Shown here piece by piece: positions 1 through 12,926 of a DNA stretch of 64,000 bases. The position numbers were made by a program, and so were the translations under genes. The notes under the pieces are model-generated. The model made no database searches and was not told the DNA's origin. It saw nothing but the letters and a program-made list of their open reading frames with translations. The stretch covers positions 3,963,822-4,027,821 of the forward strand of contig NZ_LN831197.1 of the NCBI RefSeq assembly GCF_001375535.1. The letters are read 5' to 3'. Origin of the DNA: Bacillus niameyensis (lineage in GTDB: Bacteria > Bacillota > Bacilli > Bacillales > Bacillaceae_C). Numbering within the stretch: the first letter of the stretch is position 1; each line of letters begins with the position of its first letter.

Positions 1-28
1 TTGAATGATCAGCGAGAAGGAGTATACG

Positions 29-1747
29 ATGATAAAAAAATTCTTTTCTTACTATAAACCTCACAAGCGGCTCTTTATAATTGACTTCTCAAGTGCTGTT
101 GTTGTGGCTATTCTGGAGTTGGCCTTTCCAATAGCTGTTCAGTGGTTTATTGACAAACTACTCCCTAGTGGAGAATGGAATACAATAATTACAGTAAGTA
201 TTTTATTATTACTTGTCTATGTTTTAAGTACTGTATTACAGTATATTGTTAGTTACTTAGGGCATAAACTAGGAATTAATATAGAAACAGATATGCGTGA
301 ACAATTATTTAATCATGTGCAACGGCAATCTTTCCGTTTTTTTGATAATACGAAGACAGGCCATATTATGAGTCGGATTACAAATGATTTATTTGATATC
401 GGTGAGCTTGCCCACCATGGTCCAGAGGATTTCTTCATTGCTATTATGACCTTTGTTGGTGCTTTTGCAATTATGTTTAACATTAATCCTCAGCTCGCGA
501 TCGTTACTTGCATTATGGTACCGTTTCTCATTTGGTTAGTAACCTATTGTAATGTGAAAATGAACAATGCCTGGAAAAATATGTATGGCCGCATTGCAGA
601 TGTGAATGCCAGAGTAGAAGATAGTGTTTCGGGTGTCAGAGTTGTACAATCTTTTACAAATGAAGAATTTGAAATTAATCGCTTTAAAAAGGATAATGGA
701 AAATTCCGTTTAGCTAAGCTTGTTGCTTATAAAGTGATGGCCGCAACACATTCAAGCATTTATATGATGACGCGCCTTGTAACTTTATTAGTACTTGTTG
801 TCGGTGCGTGGTTCAGTTTTCGAGGGAATCTAACATACGGAGAGCTTGTTAGTTTCGTCTTGTATGTAAATGTCTTAATTAAACCAGTTGATAAAATTAG
901 TGCCCTTTTAGAATTGTATCCAAAAGGGATGGCAGGTTTTAAACGTTTCCTAGAGTTGATTGATCAAGAACCAGAGATTAAGGACAGGCCTAACGCTATG
1001 GAAGTAAATAGTTTACTAGGCAATATTGATTTTGAAGACGTCCAATTTCAATATGATGATCATAAACAAGTATTAAATGGAATTAACCTTCACATTCGTG
1101 CTGGAGAAACCGTCGCATTCGTTGGTCCCTCTGGTGCAGGGAAAACTACAATTTGCTCGTTGATTCCTCGTTTTTATGATGTGAATCGAGGCGGGATTTC
1201 TATTGATGGAATTGATATTCGTGATATGACGAAACATTCCCTTCGTTCGCAAATCGGTATTGTTCAACAAGACGTATTTTTATTTACTGGAACGATTCGA
1301 GAAAACATTGCTTATGGAAAACAAGATGCTAGTGATGAAGAAATCTATGAAGCCGCTAGGAAGGCACATCTCGAAGATTTTATTGCTTCTTTACCTGCAG
1401 GATATGAAACAGAAATCGGTGAACGTGGTCTGAAGCTTTCAGGAGGACAAAAGCAAAGGCTTGCGATTGCTCGGATGTTTTTGAAAAATCCACCAATCCT
1501 TATTTTGGATGAAGCGACATCTGCACTCGATACGGAAACGGAAAAAATCATTCAACAAGCATTGAATGAATTAGCTGTCAATCGGACGACACTAGTGATT
1601 GCCCACCGTCTCGCAACGATTCGCGATGCTGACAGAGTGATCGTTGTAACAGAAGACGGGATTGCCGAAGATGGAACATACTCGCAATTAGTTCAGCAAG
1701 GCGGGATATTTGCAAGGTTGCACAATATTCAGTTCCAAGAAGCTTAG
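29..1747 (+). CDS. ABC exporter, fused membrane and ATPase domains
   Basis: Half-transporter of the ABC exporter class, expected to work as a dimer that exports lipids, drugs or peptides using ATP. The N-terminal part has about six hydrophobic segments (roughly residues 10-300). The C-terminal ATPase domain has a Walker A GPSGAGKT near residue 366, the signature LSGGQKQR, the Walker B ILILDEATSALD and the H-loop IAHR, so its ATP site is canonical. An upstream in-frame ATG at 5 exists, but AAGGAG at 17-22 lies 6 nt before the ATG at 29, so I chose 29 (572 aa). It resembles the YwjA-type exporters of Bacillus; that assignment is from memory and the substrate is unknown. It is followed by a terminator shared with clpP. 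Confidence 0.9.
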   Translation: MIKKFFSYYKPHKRLFIIDFSSAVVVAILELAFPIAVQWFIDKLLPSGEWNTIITVSILLLLVYVLSTVLQYIVSYLGHKLGINIETDMREQLFNHVQRQSFRFFDNTKTGHIMSRITNDLFDIGELAHHGPEDFFIAIMTFVGAFAIMFNINPQLAIVTCIMVPFLIWLVTYCNVKMNNAWKNMYGRIADVNARVEDSVSGVRVVQSFTNEEFEINRFKKDNGKFRLAKLVAYKVMAATHSSIYMMTRLVTLLVLVVGAWFSFRGNLTYGELVSFVLYVNVLIKPVDKISALLELYPKGMAGFKRFLELIDQEPEIKDRPNAMEVNSLLGNIDFEDVQFQYDDHKQVLNGINLHIRAGETVAFVGPSGAGKTTICSLIPRFYDVNRGGISIDGIDIRDMTKHSLRSQIGIVQQDVFLFTGTIRENIAYGKQDASDEEIYEAARKAHLEDFIASLPAGYETEIGERGLKLSGGQKQRLAIARMFLKNPPILILDEATSALDTETEKIIQQALNELAVNRTTLVIAHRLATIRDADRVIVVTEDGIAEDGTYSQLVQQGGIFARLHNIQFQEA

Positions 1748-1784
1748 GAGAGGCTGAATAATCGTAAAGGCCAATTATTTTCTC

Positions 1785-1840
1785 TGAAAAAAAGGTTCTT
1801 CAGAGCGTTAGTAAGACTAACTTCTGAAGAACCGTTTCAT
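1785..1840. terminator. Hairpin terminator between the ABC exporter and clpP
   Basis: Perfect 11-bp stem GGTTCTTCAGA (1794-1804) / TCTGAAGAACC (1823-1833). Read on the minus strand it is followed by a run of seven T, so it is a strong terminator for clpP. On the plus strand the downstream T-richness is weaker, so it may work in both directions. Confidence 0.85.
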
Positions 1841-1845
1841 TTATA

Positions 1846-2448
1846 TTATTTATTTCCTGTAATTCCTTCGTTGCGTTGAATAATATGGTCGATTAAACCA
1901 TATTCTTTAGCTTTGTCAGCTGTCATGAAGTTATCACGGTCAGTATCGCGTTGGATAACCTCGATAGGCTGTCCAGTACGTTCCGCAAGAATATTATTTA
2001 ATTTCTCACGTAAGAAAAGAATCCGCTTAGCCGCGATCTCAATTTCAGTTGCTTGCCCTTGTGCGCCACCTAATGGTTGATGGATCATCACTTCACTGTT
2101 CGGTAAAGCAAAACGTTTGCCTTTTGCACCAGCAGCGAGCAAGAAAGCTCCCATAGAAGCAGCCATCCCAATACAAATCGTTTGGACATTCGGTTTAATG
2201 AACTGCATCGTGTCATAAATGGCCATTCCAGCAGTAATGCTTCCACCTGGGCTATTAATGTAAATGGAAATATCTTTTTCAGGATTTTCTGCTTCTAAAA
2301 ATAGAAGCTGTGCAACGATTGAATTCGCAACGTTGTCATCAATCGCACTTCCAAGCATAATAATGCGGTCTTTCAATAACCTGGAATAAATGTCGTAGGC
2401 TCGTTCGCCTCGGCTTGTTTGCTCAATAACTGTAGGAATTAAATTCAT
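1846..2448 (-). CDS. clpP: ATP-dependent Clp protease proteolytic subunit
   Basis: Cytoplasmic serine protease that forms the tetradecameric barrel used by ClpX, ClpC or ClpE to degrade misfolded and tagged proteins, including tmRNA-tagged ones. The catalytic triad is visible at the standard positions: Ser98 (GMAASMG), His123 (MIHQP) and Asp172 (DRDN). A longer frame starts at 2502, but the strong AGGAGGAG just before the ATG at 2448 and the family length (200 aa, starting [10 protein letters not shown]) fix the start. It is transcribed alone from a promoter overlapped by a CtsR box. The identification is secure. Confidence 0.98.
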   Translation of the reverse strand: MNLIPTVIEQTSRGERAYDIYSRLLKDRIIMLGSAIDDNVANSIVAQLLFLEAENPEKDISIYINSPGGSITAGMAIYDTMQFIKPNVQTICIGMAASMGAFLLAAGAKGKRFALPNSEVMIHQPLGGAQGQATEIEIAAKRILFLREKLNNILAERTGQPIEVIQRDTDRDNFMTADKAKEYGLIDHIIQRNEGITGNK

Positions 2449-2519
2449 GTTTTCTCCTCCTCTTTTGAACATAGCATAAATATCTGCAATTTGTAGAAGC
2501 AAAGCAATTATGTAGTTTT

Positions 2520-2549
2520 ATCATACAACAATGGTCAATGAAGGTCAAA
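2520..2549 (-). promoter_or_regulatory. clpP sigma-A promoter with overlapping CtsR operator
   Basis: On the minus strand TTGACC (2548-2543), 17 bp and TATGAT (2525-2520) form a vegetative promoter. On the plus strand 2533-2549 reads GGTCAATGAAGGTCAAA, a direct heptad repeat with 3-bp spacing that fits the CtsR operator (GGTCAAA-N3-GGTCAAA) with one mismatch. It covers the -35 box, so repressor binding should block polymerase until heat or protein stress. That regulation is known for clpP in Bacillus; here it is inferred from the site. The rest of 2550-2778 shows no gene. Confidence 0.85.
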
Positions 2550-2778
2550 TTATCAGCTTTAGAAAAATCATCGAATATTTTCATGCTAGTATGCATATGG
2601 AGAGAAAGCTGTTAACACCTTTAAAATATCATATTATCCAATTCTGCCAAATTTAAACAAATTTGACTTAGAATTAGTATATAAAAAGGGAGTCTATCAT
2701 ATACCGATTCGTTATAAAGTTATTGCTTGCAATTTCCCGAAATATAACTTATAATTTTATATCGTACGATTCTAATTT

Positions 2779-2850
2779 GCCCTCGTAGTGTAACGGATAA
2801 CACGTGAGATTCCGGTTCTTAAAATGTGGGTTCGATTCCTGCCGAGGGCG
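2779..2850 (+). tRNA. tRNA-Arg (anticodon CCG)
   Basis: A full cloverleaf can be drawn. Acceptor stem GCCCTCG (2779-2785) pairs with CGAGGGC (2843-2849). The D stem is GTGT/ACAC. The anticodon stem TGAGA/TCTTA has loop TTCCGGT with anticodon CCG at 2812-2814. The T stem GTGGG/CCTGC carries loop TTCGATT. The discriminator base is G, and no CCA is encoded. It should read the arginine codon CGG. Confidence 0.95.
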
Positions 2851-2865
2851 TACATAAACACTATC

Positions 2866-2904
2866 AAAGACATCTCTTTTCTACATAAGGAGATGTCTTT
2901 TTCT
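2866..2904 (+). terminator. Terminator after tRNA-Arg
   Basis: AAAGACATCTC (2866-2876) pairs with GAGATGTCTTT, followed by more T. It lies 16 nt past the tRNA 3' end. Confidence 0.85.
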
Positions 2905-3050
2905 GTTTGAAACGAATTTTGTATAGATCAGTTTTTGAAAATGATTATTTTATATTCAGCCCTTCGTTTTGATGTTATAGTAAATATAGATAGGCTGATA
3001 GAAAATTACGGAGAAAGACTAGTGTGAAAATATGGTTGGGAGGTTTTTAG

Positions 3051-3953
3051 ATGAAACTTAAAGGCATCATTCCCCCTGTTGTAACATTATTTGATGACAA
3101 TGATCAAATTGATTTGGAGTTAAACAAGCGGTACTTAGATCATTTAATTGACAGTGGAATTCACGGGCTTTTATTACTCGGAAGTTCAGGTGAGTTTGCT
3201 TGCTTAACTTTGAGTGAGAGGAAAAGTTATGTAGAAAGTATGACTAAGCATGTCAACCATCGTGTCCCTGTATTAGTAGGGGTCGGGCATACATCAATGA
3301 AAGATGTTTTTGAAATGATTACCTGTGCCGAAGAAGCGGGAGCAGACGGATTACTTATCGTGAATCCTTATTATTGGAGGCTATCAGAGGAACAGTTATA
3401 TAATTATTATGCCTTAATAGCGGAAAAAACAGATTTACCGATCTTTTTATATAACATACCTCAATATTCAGGGCAGCTTTTGTCTACTGAACTCATGATT
3501 AAGTTAGCTGCTGATTATGAAAATATTCAAGGGGTAAAAGAAACGGTAAGTAATATTGGCCATATTGGCGAAGTTATTCGAGAAATGGAAAAAGTGGGCC
3601 GTGATTTTACGATATTTTCTGCTTTCGATGATCATTTGCTTCCTGCCCTTATGCTTGGATCAGCAGGCAGTATTAACTCATGTGCCTCATTTGCACCTGA
3701 AATTTCGGTTGGACTCTATGAAGCTTATCAAAGGCATGATTATGAACAGGCAGAGCAATTGCACAAGCAGTTATCTTATTTAATGGAATTTTACGAGTAT
3801 TGCCCAACGAATTTTACATCTATCAAGGAAGCTGTTCATCAAAGGTGGTTTTCTTCTGTTCAAGCCAACCATCGAGCGCCTTTTAATGCAATTCCGACTA
3901 ATTTAAAAGGGAAGATGACAAAGCTTTTAATGGACATAAATCTATTAAAGTAA
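3051..3953 (+). CDS. DapA/NanA-family class I aldolase
   Basis: TIM-barrel protein of the dihydrodipicolinate synthase / N-acetylneuraminate lyase family, which forms a Schiff base with pyruvate and makes or breaks a C-C bond. The Schiff-base lysine is Lys163 (GVKETVSN) and the catalytic tyrosine Tyr134 (LYNIP). The substrate-carboxylate motif is GSSGE (44-48) rather than the GTTGE of classical DapA. With no lysine-pathway gene nearby, this favours a catabolic sugar-acid or related aldolase over true DapA; that is inference. Length 300 aa is normal. GGGAGG lies 6 nt before the ATG. It is monocistronic. Confidence 0.85.
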   Translation: MKLKGIIPPVVTLFDDNDQIDLELNKRYLDHLIDSGIHGLLLLGSSGEFACLTLSERKSYVESMTKHVNHRVPVLVGVGHTSMKDVFEMITCAEEAGADGLLIVNPYYWRLSEEQLYNYYALIAEKTDLPIFLYNIPQYSGQLLSTELMIKLAADYENIQGVKETVSNIGHIGEVIREMEKVGRDFTIFSAFDDHLLPALMLGSAGSINSCASFAPEISVGLYEAYQRHDYEQAEQLHKQLSYLMEFYEYCPTNFTSIKEAVHQRWFSSVQANHRAPFNAIPTNLKGKMTKLLMDINLLK

Positions 3954-4037
3954 CTATATTATAACGGGATCTGCTTTTTTATTTACCTCCGTATGTGAAA
4001 ATAATCACAAATGTATCAGCTGTCTAAAAAATAGGGG

Positions 4038-4066
4038 AGGCACTTCTTTATGATAAGGGGGTGCCT
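4038..4066 (+). terminator. Possible hairpin terminator after the aldolase gene
   Basis: AGGCAC (4038-4043) pairs with GTGCCT (4061-4066), followed by TTTCAC. The stem is short and the T-run poor, so this is a weak call. Confidence 0.4.
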
Positions 4067-4128
4067 TTCACAATGAGAAACTGTGTATGTTATTATATAA
4101 TTGTATTAAATAGAAGAGGTTGATGACT

Positions 4129-4368
4129 ATGAAGAAGATTATTTTCTATACAAGAAATCAATGTGAGCTTTGCTTAGACGCCAAAAACCTGCTGATTTTG
4201 TTGCAAAGTGAATACTCCTTTCAAATCGACGAGCGGGATATCGAAACAAATGACGAGTGGATTGAAAAATATGGACTAATCATTCCTGTTATAGAACTAA
4301 ATGGAGAAATTATTCAATCTGGAATAATCGACATGTTAGATTTAGAAAAAAGCTTAAAACAACGTTGA
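4129..4368 (+). CDS. Small glutaredoxin-like thiol-disulfide protein
   Basis: A 79-residue protein with a thioredoxin-like fold: a beta strand (KKIIFYTR) leads into the redox motif CELC (residues about 12-15), and a later IPVIEL carries the cis-proline expected next to the active site. TTG at 4120 and ATG at 4123 are also in frame, but GAAGAGG at 4113-4119 is best spaced for ATG 4129. In Bacillus genomes such a gene commonly precedes cggR. The partner and exact reaction are unknown. The first cggR promoter overlaps its final codons. Confidence 0.75.
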   Translation: MKKIIFYTRNQCELCLDAKNLLILLQSEYSFQIDERDIETNDEWIEKYGLIIPVIELNGEIIQSGIIDMLDLEKSLKQR

Positions 4369-4393
4369 TTCGTAAGTACTATAGTGATAAAAT
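4365..4393 (+). promoter_or_regulatory. cggR operon promoter P1
   Basis: TTGATT (4365-4370), 17 bp, TAAAAT (4388-4393). It overlaps the last codon of the glutaredoxin-like gene and lies 31 bp before CggR operator 1. It aligns with P2 over about 29 bp, as part of a duplicated unit. Confidence 0.65.
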
Positions 4394-4424
4394 AACTGTA
4401 GTGCTTATTTTTTTTATCTCGAAT

Positions 4425-4459
4425 GGGACGTTTAATGTCTTGGTGGGACCTGTGGTGAC
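4425..4459 (+). promoter_or_regulatory. CggR operator 1
   Basis: Two half-operators 20 bp apart: GGGAC-N6-TGTC (4425-4439) and GGGAC-N6-TGAC (4445-4459). This matches the known bipartite CggR site of Bacillus (CGGGAC with TGTC-type arms). It follows P1 and lies just upstream of the P2 -35 box. Confidence 0.75.
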
Positions 4460-4471
4460 CTGAGGTAAAAA

Positions 4472-4500
4472 TTGCTTGATAAGCGCTAGAATGCTAGAAT
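4472..4500 (+). promoter_or_regulatory. cggR operon promoter P2
   Basis: TTGCTT (4472-4477), 17 bp, TAGAAT (4495-4500). It sits between the two CggR operators, 107 bp downstream of P1. Confidence 0.65.
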
Positions 4501-4535
4501 TTAGTTAAACCACTGCTAATTTTTTTATCTGTGAT

Positions 4536-4570
4536 GGGACATAATACGTCTATACGGGACGTATGGCGAC
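4536..4570 (+). promoter_or_regulatory. CggR operator 2
   Basis: GGGAC-N6-CGTC (4536-4550) and GGGAC-N6-CGAC (4556-4570), with the same 20-bp arm spacing as operator 1. It lies between P2 and the cggR start codon at 4594, the position occupied by the single operator known in B. subtilis. Confidence 0.75.
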
Positions 4571-4593
4571 CTAAGGAACAAAGGAGCAAAACA

Positions 4594-5628
4594 ATGCACA
4601 CATTTTTTAAAGTTCAATCTCAAATTGTGCCCGATATGCTTTCTGTTATGCAGAAACGCTATCAAATACTTCGCTCCATCAGTTTAACAGAACCCGTTGG
4701 ACGTCGCACACTTGCTGATATGCTCGGTATGACAGAACGAGTACTTAGAAGTGAAGCTGAAGTTTTAAAATCCCTTCAACTGATTGAAGTTAAAACTGCT
4801 GGTATGGCAGTGACAGCAAAGGGTCAAGAGCTTTTGCTTGAACTGGAAGATATGATGAGGGAAATTTCGGGTATTCGCCAACTTGAACAAGAGTTAAGAA
4901 AGCGACTTGGGATAAAAAAAGTGGTTATAGTACCTGGTGACAGTGATGAATCCTTGATTGTAAAAGAAGAAATAGGCAAGGCTTGTGCAGAAATGTTGAG
5001 TCAGTGCTTTGAAAAGGATAGTATCATAGCTGTTACGGGTGGTACAACGATGGCCTGTGCCGCAGAAATGCTTACGAAAGAAATGGGCCAAGGAAAAAGA
5101 TTGCTTTTTGTTCCTGCACGTGGAGGTATTGGTGAAGACGTGAAAAACCAGGCCAATGTCATTTGTGCAACGATGGCCGAAAAAACGAAAGGAACTCATC
5201 GAGTTTTATATGTTCCAGATCAGGTTAGTCAAGCAGTTCATGATTCTCTTTTAAAGGAGCCGACGATTATCGAAGTCTTGAATAAAATTAAATCGGCAAC
5301 TATTGTTCTTCATGGTATTGGGGATGCTATCACTATGGCGAAAAGACGGGGCGCAAACCCAGAAACGATGAAAAAAATTTTAGAAAAAAAAGCAGTGGGC
5401 GAAGCTTTTGGTTATTATTTTAATGAAAATGGGGAAATAGTACATAAAGTACCCACTATTGGATTACAAGTTTCTGATCTGTATGACAAACCATTTGTCA
5501 TTGCAGCAGCTGGTGGAAACTCAAAGTCAAAAGCTATTAAGTCTTATTTTGAAACAGCGCCAGACTCAACGATCCTTATAACGGATGAAGGCGCAGCAAA
5601 AATGATTTTAAAAGGGTCATCTCACTAA
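4594..5628 (+). CDS. cggR: Central glycolytic genes repressor, SorC family
   Basis: Transcription repressor of the gapA operon; in B. subtilis fructose-1,6-bisphosphate releases it from DNA. The N-terminus (residues about 15-70) is a winged helix-turn-helix, and the rest is the SorC/DeoR-type sugar-phosphate effector domain with a glycine-rich AVTGGTTMA segment. A longer frame begins at 4531, but that start lies inside operator 2, and AAGGAG at 4581-4586 points to ATG 4594 (344 aa, close to the usual 340). It is the first gene of the glycolytic operon, so it is autoregulated through the two upstream operators. Confidence 0.95.
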   Translation: MHTFFKVQSQIVPDMLSVMQKRYQILRSISLTEPVGRRTLADMLGMTERVLRSEAEVLKSLQLIEVKTAGMAVTAKGQELLLELEDMMREISGIRQLEQELRKRLGIKKVVIVPGDSDESLIVKEEIGKACAEMLSQCFEKDSIIAVTGGTTMACAAEMLTKEMGQGKRLLFVPARGGIGEDVKNQANVICATMAEKTKGTHRVLYVPDQVSQAVHDSLLKEPTIIEVLNKIKSATIVLHGIGDAITMAKRRGANPETMKKILEKKAVGEAFGYYFNENGEIVHKVPTIGLQVSDLYDKPFVIAAAGGNSKSKAIKSYFETAPDSTILITDEGAAKMILKGSSH

Positions 5629-5644
5629 AGATGCATCCTTTTAA

Positions 5645-6700
<1,056 letters not shown>

Positions 6701-6800
6701 TCTTATTTAAATCTCTGGCTTATATAAGTCCAGCACGATGAACCCGATTGGGGGAGTGGGCATACGCCCCTTCCCTTTAACTATTTAGGGAGGTTATACC

Positions 6801-7985
6801 ATGGAAAAGAAGTCGATTAAAGATCTTGCCGTCAAAGGAAAACGTGTTTTTTGCCGAGTTGATTTCAACGTCCCGATGGCGGATGGGAAAGTAACCGATG
6901 ATACACGTATTCGCGCTGCATTACCGACCATTCAATATTTAACTGAACAAGGTGCTATTGTAATGTTAGCAAGCCACCTTGGCAGACCTAAAGGGGAAGT
7001 TAAAGAAGAATTAAGACTTACACCAGTAGCTAAGCGTCTTGGTGAATTGCTAGGAAAAGAAGTACATAAAGCTGATGATGCTTACGGAGAAACAGTGAAA
7101 AAGCAAATCGCTGAACTTCATGAAGGAGATGTGATCCTCCTTGAAAATGTGCGTTTCTATCCTGGGGAAGAAAAAAATGATCCTGAATTAGCAAAAGCAT
7201 TTGCTGAATTAGCGGACCTTTATGTTAATGATGCTTTCGGAGCGGCTCATCGTGCTCATGCTTCTACGGAGGGAATTGCTAACTATTTGCCATCAGCAGC
7301 CGGATTGTTAATGGAAAAAGAGCTTTCTGTACTAGGAAAAGCACTATCGAATCCTGAACGCCCATTTACAGCGATAATTGGCGGTGCCAAAGTAAAAGAT
7401 AAAATTGGTGTCATCGAAAATCTATTAGATAAAGTTGATAATCTAATTATCGGTGGTGGACTAGCTTATACATTTGTAAAATCTATGGGTTATGAAGTTG
7501 GAAAGTCTTTACTTGAGGAAGATAAAATCGATCTCGCTCGTTCTTTTATGGACAAAGCAAAAGAAAAGGGCGTCAACTTTTATATGCCTGAAGATGTAGT
7601 AGTTGCCGATGATTTCTCTGAAACAGCGAACAAAGAAGTTGTTTCAATTCAAGAAATACCTGCAGATTGGGAAGCTTTGGATATCGGACCAAAAACAGCA
7701 GAAACGTATAGAAAAGTTATTCAAGATTCTAAATTAGTTATCTGGAATGGACCGATGGGCGTTTTTGAAATGGATGCCTTTGCCAAGGGAACGAAAGCCG
7801 TTGCCGATGCTTTAGCAGAAGCTAAAGATACATACTCTGTTATTGGTGGTGGAGACTCCGCGGCTGCAGTTGAGAAATTTGGTTTAGCTGATCAAATGAG
7901 TCATATTTCAACAGGTGGAGGAGCTTCCCTAGAGTTTATGGAGGGTAAAGTATTACCTGGCGTTGCGGCTCTTGATGATAAATAG
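6801..7985 (+). CDS. pgk: Phosphoglycerate kinase
   Basis: Transfers the acyl phosphate of 1,3-bisphosphoglycerate to ADP, the first ATP-yielding step of glycolysis. It has the family signature [10 protein letters not shown] near the N-terminus (residues 17-26), [10 protein letters not shown] near 56-65, and the C-terminal nucleotide-site motif GGGDSAAAV. 394 aa is the normal length. GGGAGG precedes the ATG. A 100-nt gap to gapA contains a G/C-rich imperfect hairpin that could tune downstream expression. Confidence 0.98.
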   Translation: MEKKSIKDLAVKGKRVFCRVDFNVPMADGKVTDDTRIRAALPTIQYLTEQGAIVMLASHLGRPKGEVKEELRLTPVAKRLGELLGKEVHKADDAYGETVKKQIAELHEGDVILLENVRFYPGEEKNDPELAKAFAELADLYVNDAFGAAHRAHASTEGIANYLPSAAGLLMEKELSVLGKALSNPERPFTAIIGGAKVKDKIGVIENLLDKVDNLIIGGGLAYTFVKSMGYEVGKSLLEEDKIDLARSFMDKAKEKGVNFYMPEDVVVADDFSETANKEVVSIQEIPADWEALDIGPKTAETYRKVIQDSKLVIWNGPMGVFEMDAFAKGTKAVADALAEAKDTYSVIGGGDSAAAVEKFGLADQMSHISTGGGASLEFMEGKVLPGVAALDDK

Positions 7986-8002
7986 TAAGATACGAATAGT
8001 AG

Positions 8003-10373
<2,371 letters not shown>

Positions 10374-10396
10374 GCATAATAAAGATGTTCAATTAA

Positions 10397-11707
<1,311 letters not shown>

Positions 11708-11720
11708 ATAATGGATTAGC

Positions 11721-11764
11721 TGGGTATCCCGGGGCAGATTTTGACCTAGGGATACCCTTTTTAT
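11721..11764 (+). terminator. Terminator of the glycolytic operon
   Basis: Perfect 9-bp stem GGGTATCCC (11721-11729) / GGGATACCC (11748-11756) followed by TTTTTATTT. Confidence 0.9.
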
Positions 11765-11778
11765 TTAAAGAAAAATAG

Positions 11779-11862
11779 ACAACGGCTAATAAAGTATGCA
11801 CAACGGCTAATAAACATTATGCAACAGCTAATAAATGAAATACACCGGCTAATAGGATAATT
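11779..11862. repeat. Four tandem 21-bp repeats
   Basis: Four degenerate copies with the shared core AACGGCTAATAAA begin near 11781, 11802, 11823 and 11844, giving an exact period of 21 bp. Every unit contains stop codons, so it is not coding. The remainder of the gap to 12035 holds only AT-rich sequence and the ribosome-binding site of the next gene. Confidence 0.75.
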
Positions 11863-12035
11863 ACAATCAAGAAGGTATCTCTTGAAATGGCATTGTTTTG
11901 ACTGCTTTTGTAAAATGTTATTTCATTTCGCTTAGGAAAGAAGAACATGGGTATTGGAAAGATAAAGGAAAAACGAGAGAAAAGTCGTATTAAAATATAA
12001 AGAGAAAAATAGATAGATATTGAGGAGGGATAGAA

Positions 12036-12860
12036 GTGACTGAAATAGAAAAAACAAATCCTGAAAATTGGAAAGTAGGTACTTCTTTTTTACCAGGATC
12101 ACTTATGCAATTAGAAGAAATTAAAAATGCGGGATTGGATAGTATCGAATTCGTACTCTCCAGTAATGAACTTAATCTAACTTATCTAGGTTTGAAAAAA
12201 AGATTCGATCCTTATATTGAAAGAGTTGGAGAACTGGGATTAGAAGTATGGTCCGTCCATTTGCCTTTTGGATCAGAGTGGGATATTTCTACAATCGACA
12301 TTCACAAAAGAAATGAAATACTGGAATCTCATTACGAATGGTTAACATGGGTAAGTGAGTGGGGAATTAAGCGTGTGATTATTCATCCTAGTTATGAGCC
12401 GATCCCAGAGAATGAAAGACTAGAGCGTATAAAGGCTTGCCAATATTCTCTGAATCTATTGGCTGAAAAAGCTAAGTTGCTAGATATTCATATTTGTGTT
12501 GAAGATTTGCCGCGTACATGTTTAGGCAATACGACTCAAGAAATGATGGAGCTTTTGAAGGCGCATAATAATTTGAAAGTTTGTTGTGATACGAATCATT
12601 TATTATCAGAATCCCCGGTTGATTTTATAAAACAGCTTGGTAAAAGTATAGCGACGGTGCACATTTCAGATTATGACGGAATAGATGAAAAGCATTGGCT
12701 TCCTGGGAAAGGAATTATAAAATGGAATGAAGTTATAAATGCTTTAGCGCAATCTGAGTATGAAGGGCCTTTTATGTTTGAGGTTAGGGAGGATGAGAAT
12801 GACCCAAAACAATTATCCGAATGTTGGAACGGCTTGCTTGTAGAGTATAAAGAAACTTGA
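12036..12860 (+). CDS. Sugar phosphate isomerase/epimerase-type TIM-barrel protein
   Basis: AP-endonuclease-2-like TIM barrel (274 aa), the fold of IolE/IolI, xylose isomerase and hydroxypyruvate isomerase. Likely metal ligands can be read at strand ends: Glu in CVEDLP, Asp/His in CDTNH, His in VHISDYD and Glu in FEVRED. It starts at GTG 12036 behind GAGGAGGG. It stands just upstream of a membrane AraC regulator and the lipoprotein cassette, so it may isomerise the imported polyol or sugar. The substrate cannot be read from the sequence. Confidence 0.75.
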   Translation: MTEIEKTNPENWKVGTSFLPGSLMQLEEIKNAGLDSIEFVLSSNELNLTYLGLKKRFDPYIERVGELGLEVWSVHLPFGSEWDISTIDIHKRNEILESHYEWLTWVSEWGIKRVIIHPSYEPIPENERLERIKACQYSLNLLAEKAKLLDIHICVEDLPRTCLGNTTQEMMELLKAHNNLKVCCDTNHLLSESPVDFIKQLGKSIATVHISDYDGIDEKHWLPGKGIIKWNEVINALAQSEYEGPFMFEVREDENDPKQLSECWNGLLVEYKET

Positions 12861-12926
12861 GGTCATCATACAAATTTTCTTATGATCTGAGAAAAACAAG
12901 ATCAATCAAAAAGGGGGGAAGGAGCA

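Noticed and set aside
4072..4122. 16-codon ORF before the glutaredoxin-like gene
   Set aside because: Its start sits on the edge of a hairpin and it has no conservation evidence; its stop overlapping the next gene is not enough.
4531..4593. Extended N-terminus of CggR
   Set aside because: That start codon falls within operator 2 and has no ribosome-binding site; ATG 4594 does.
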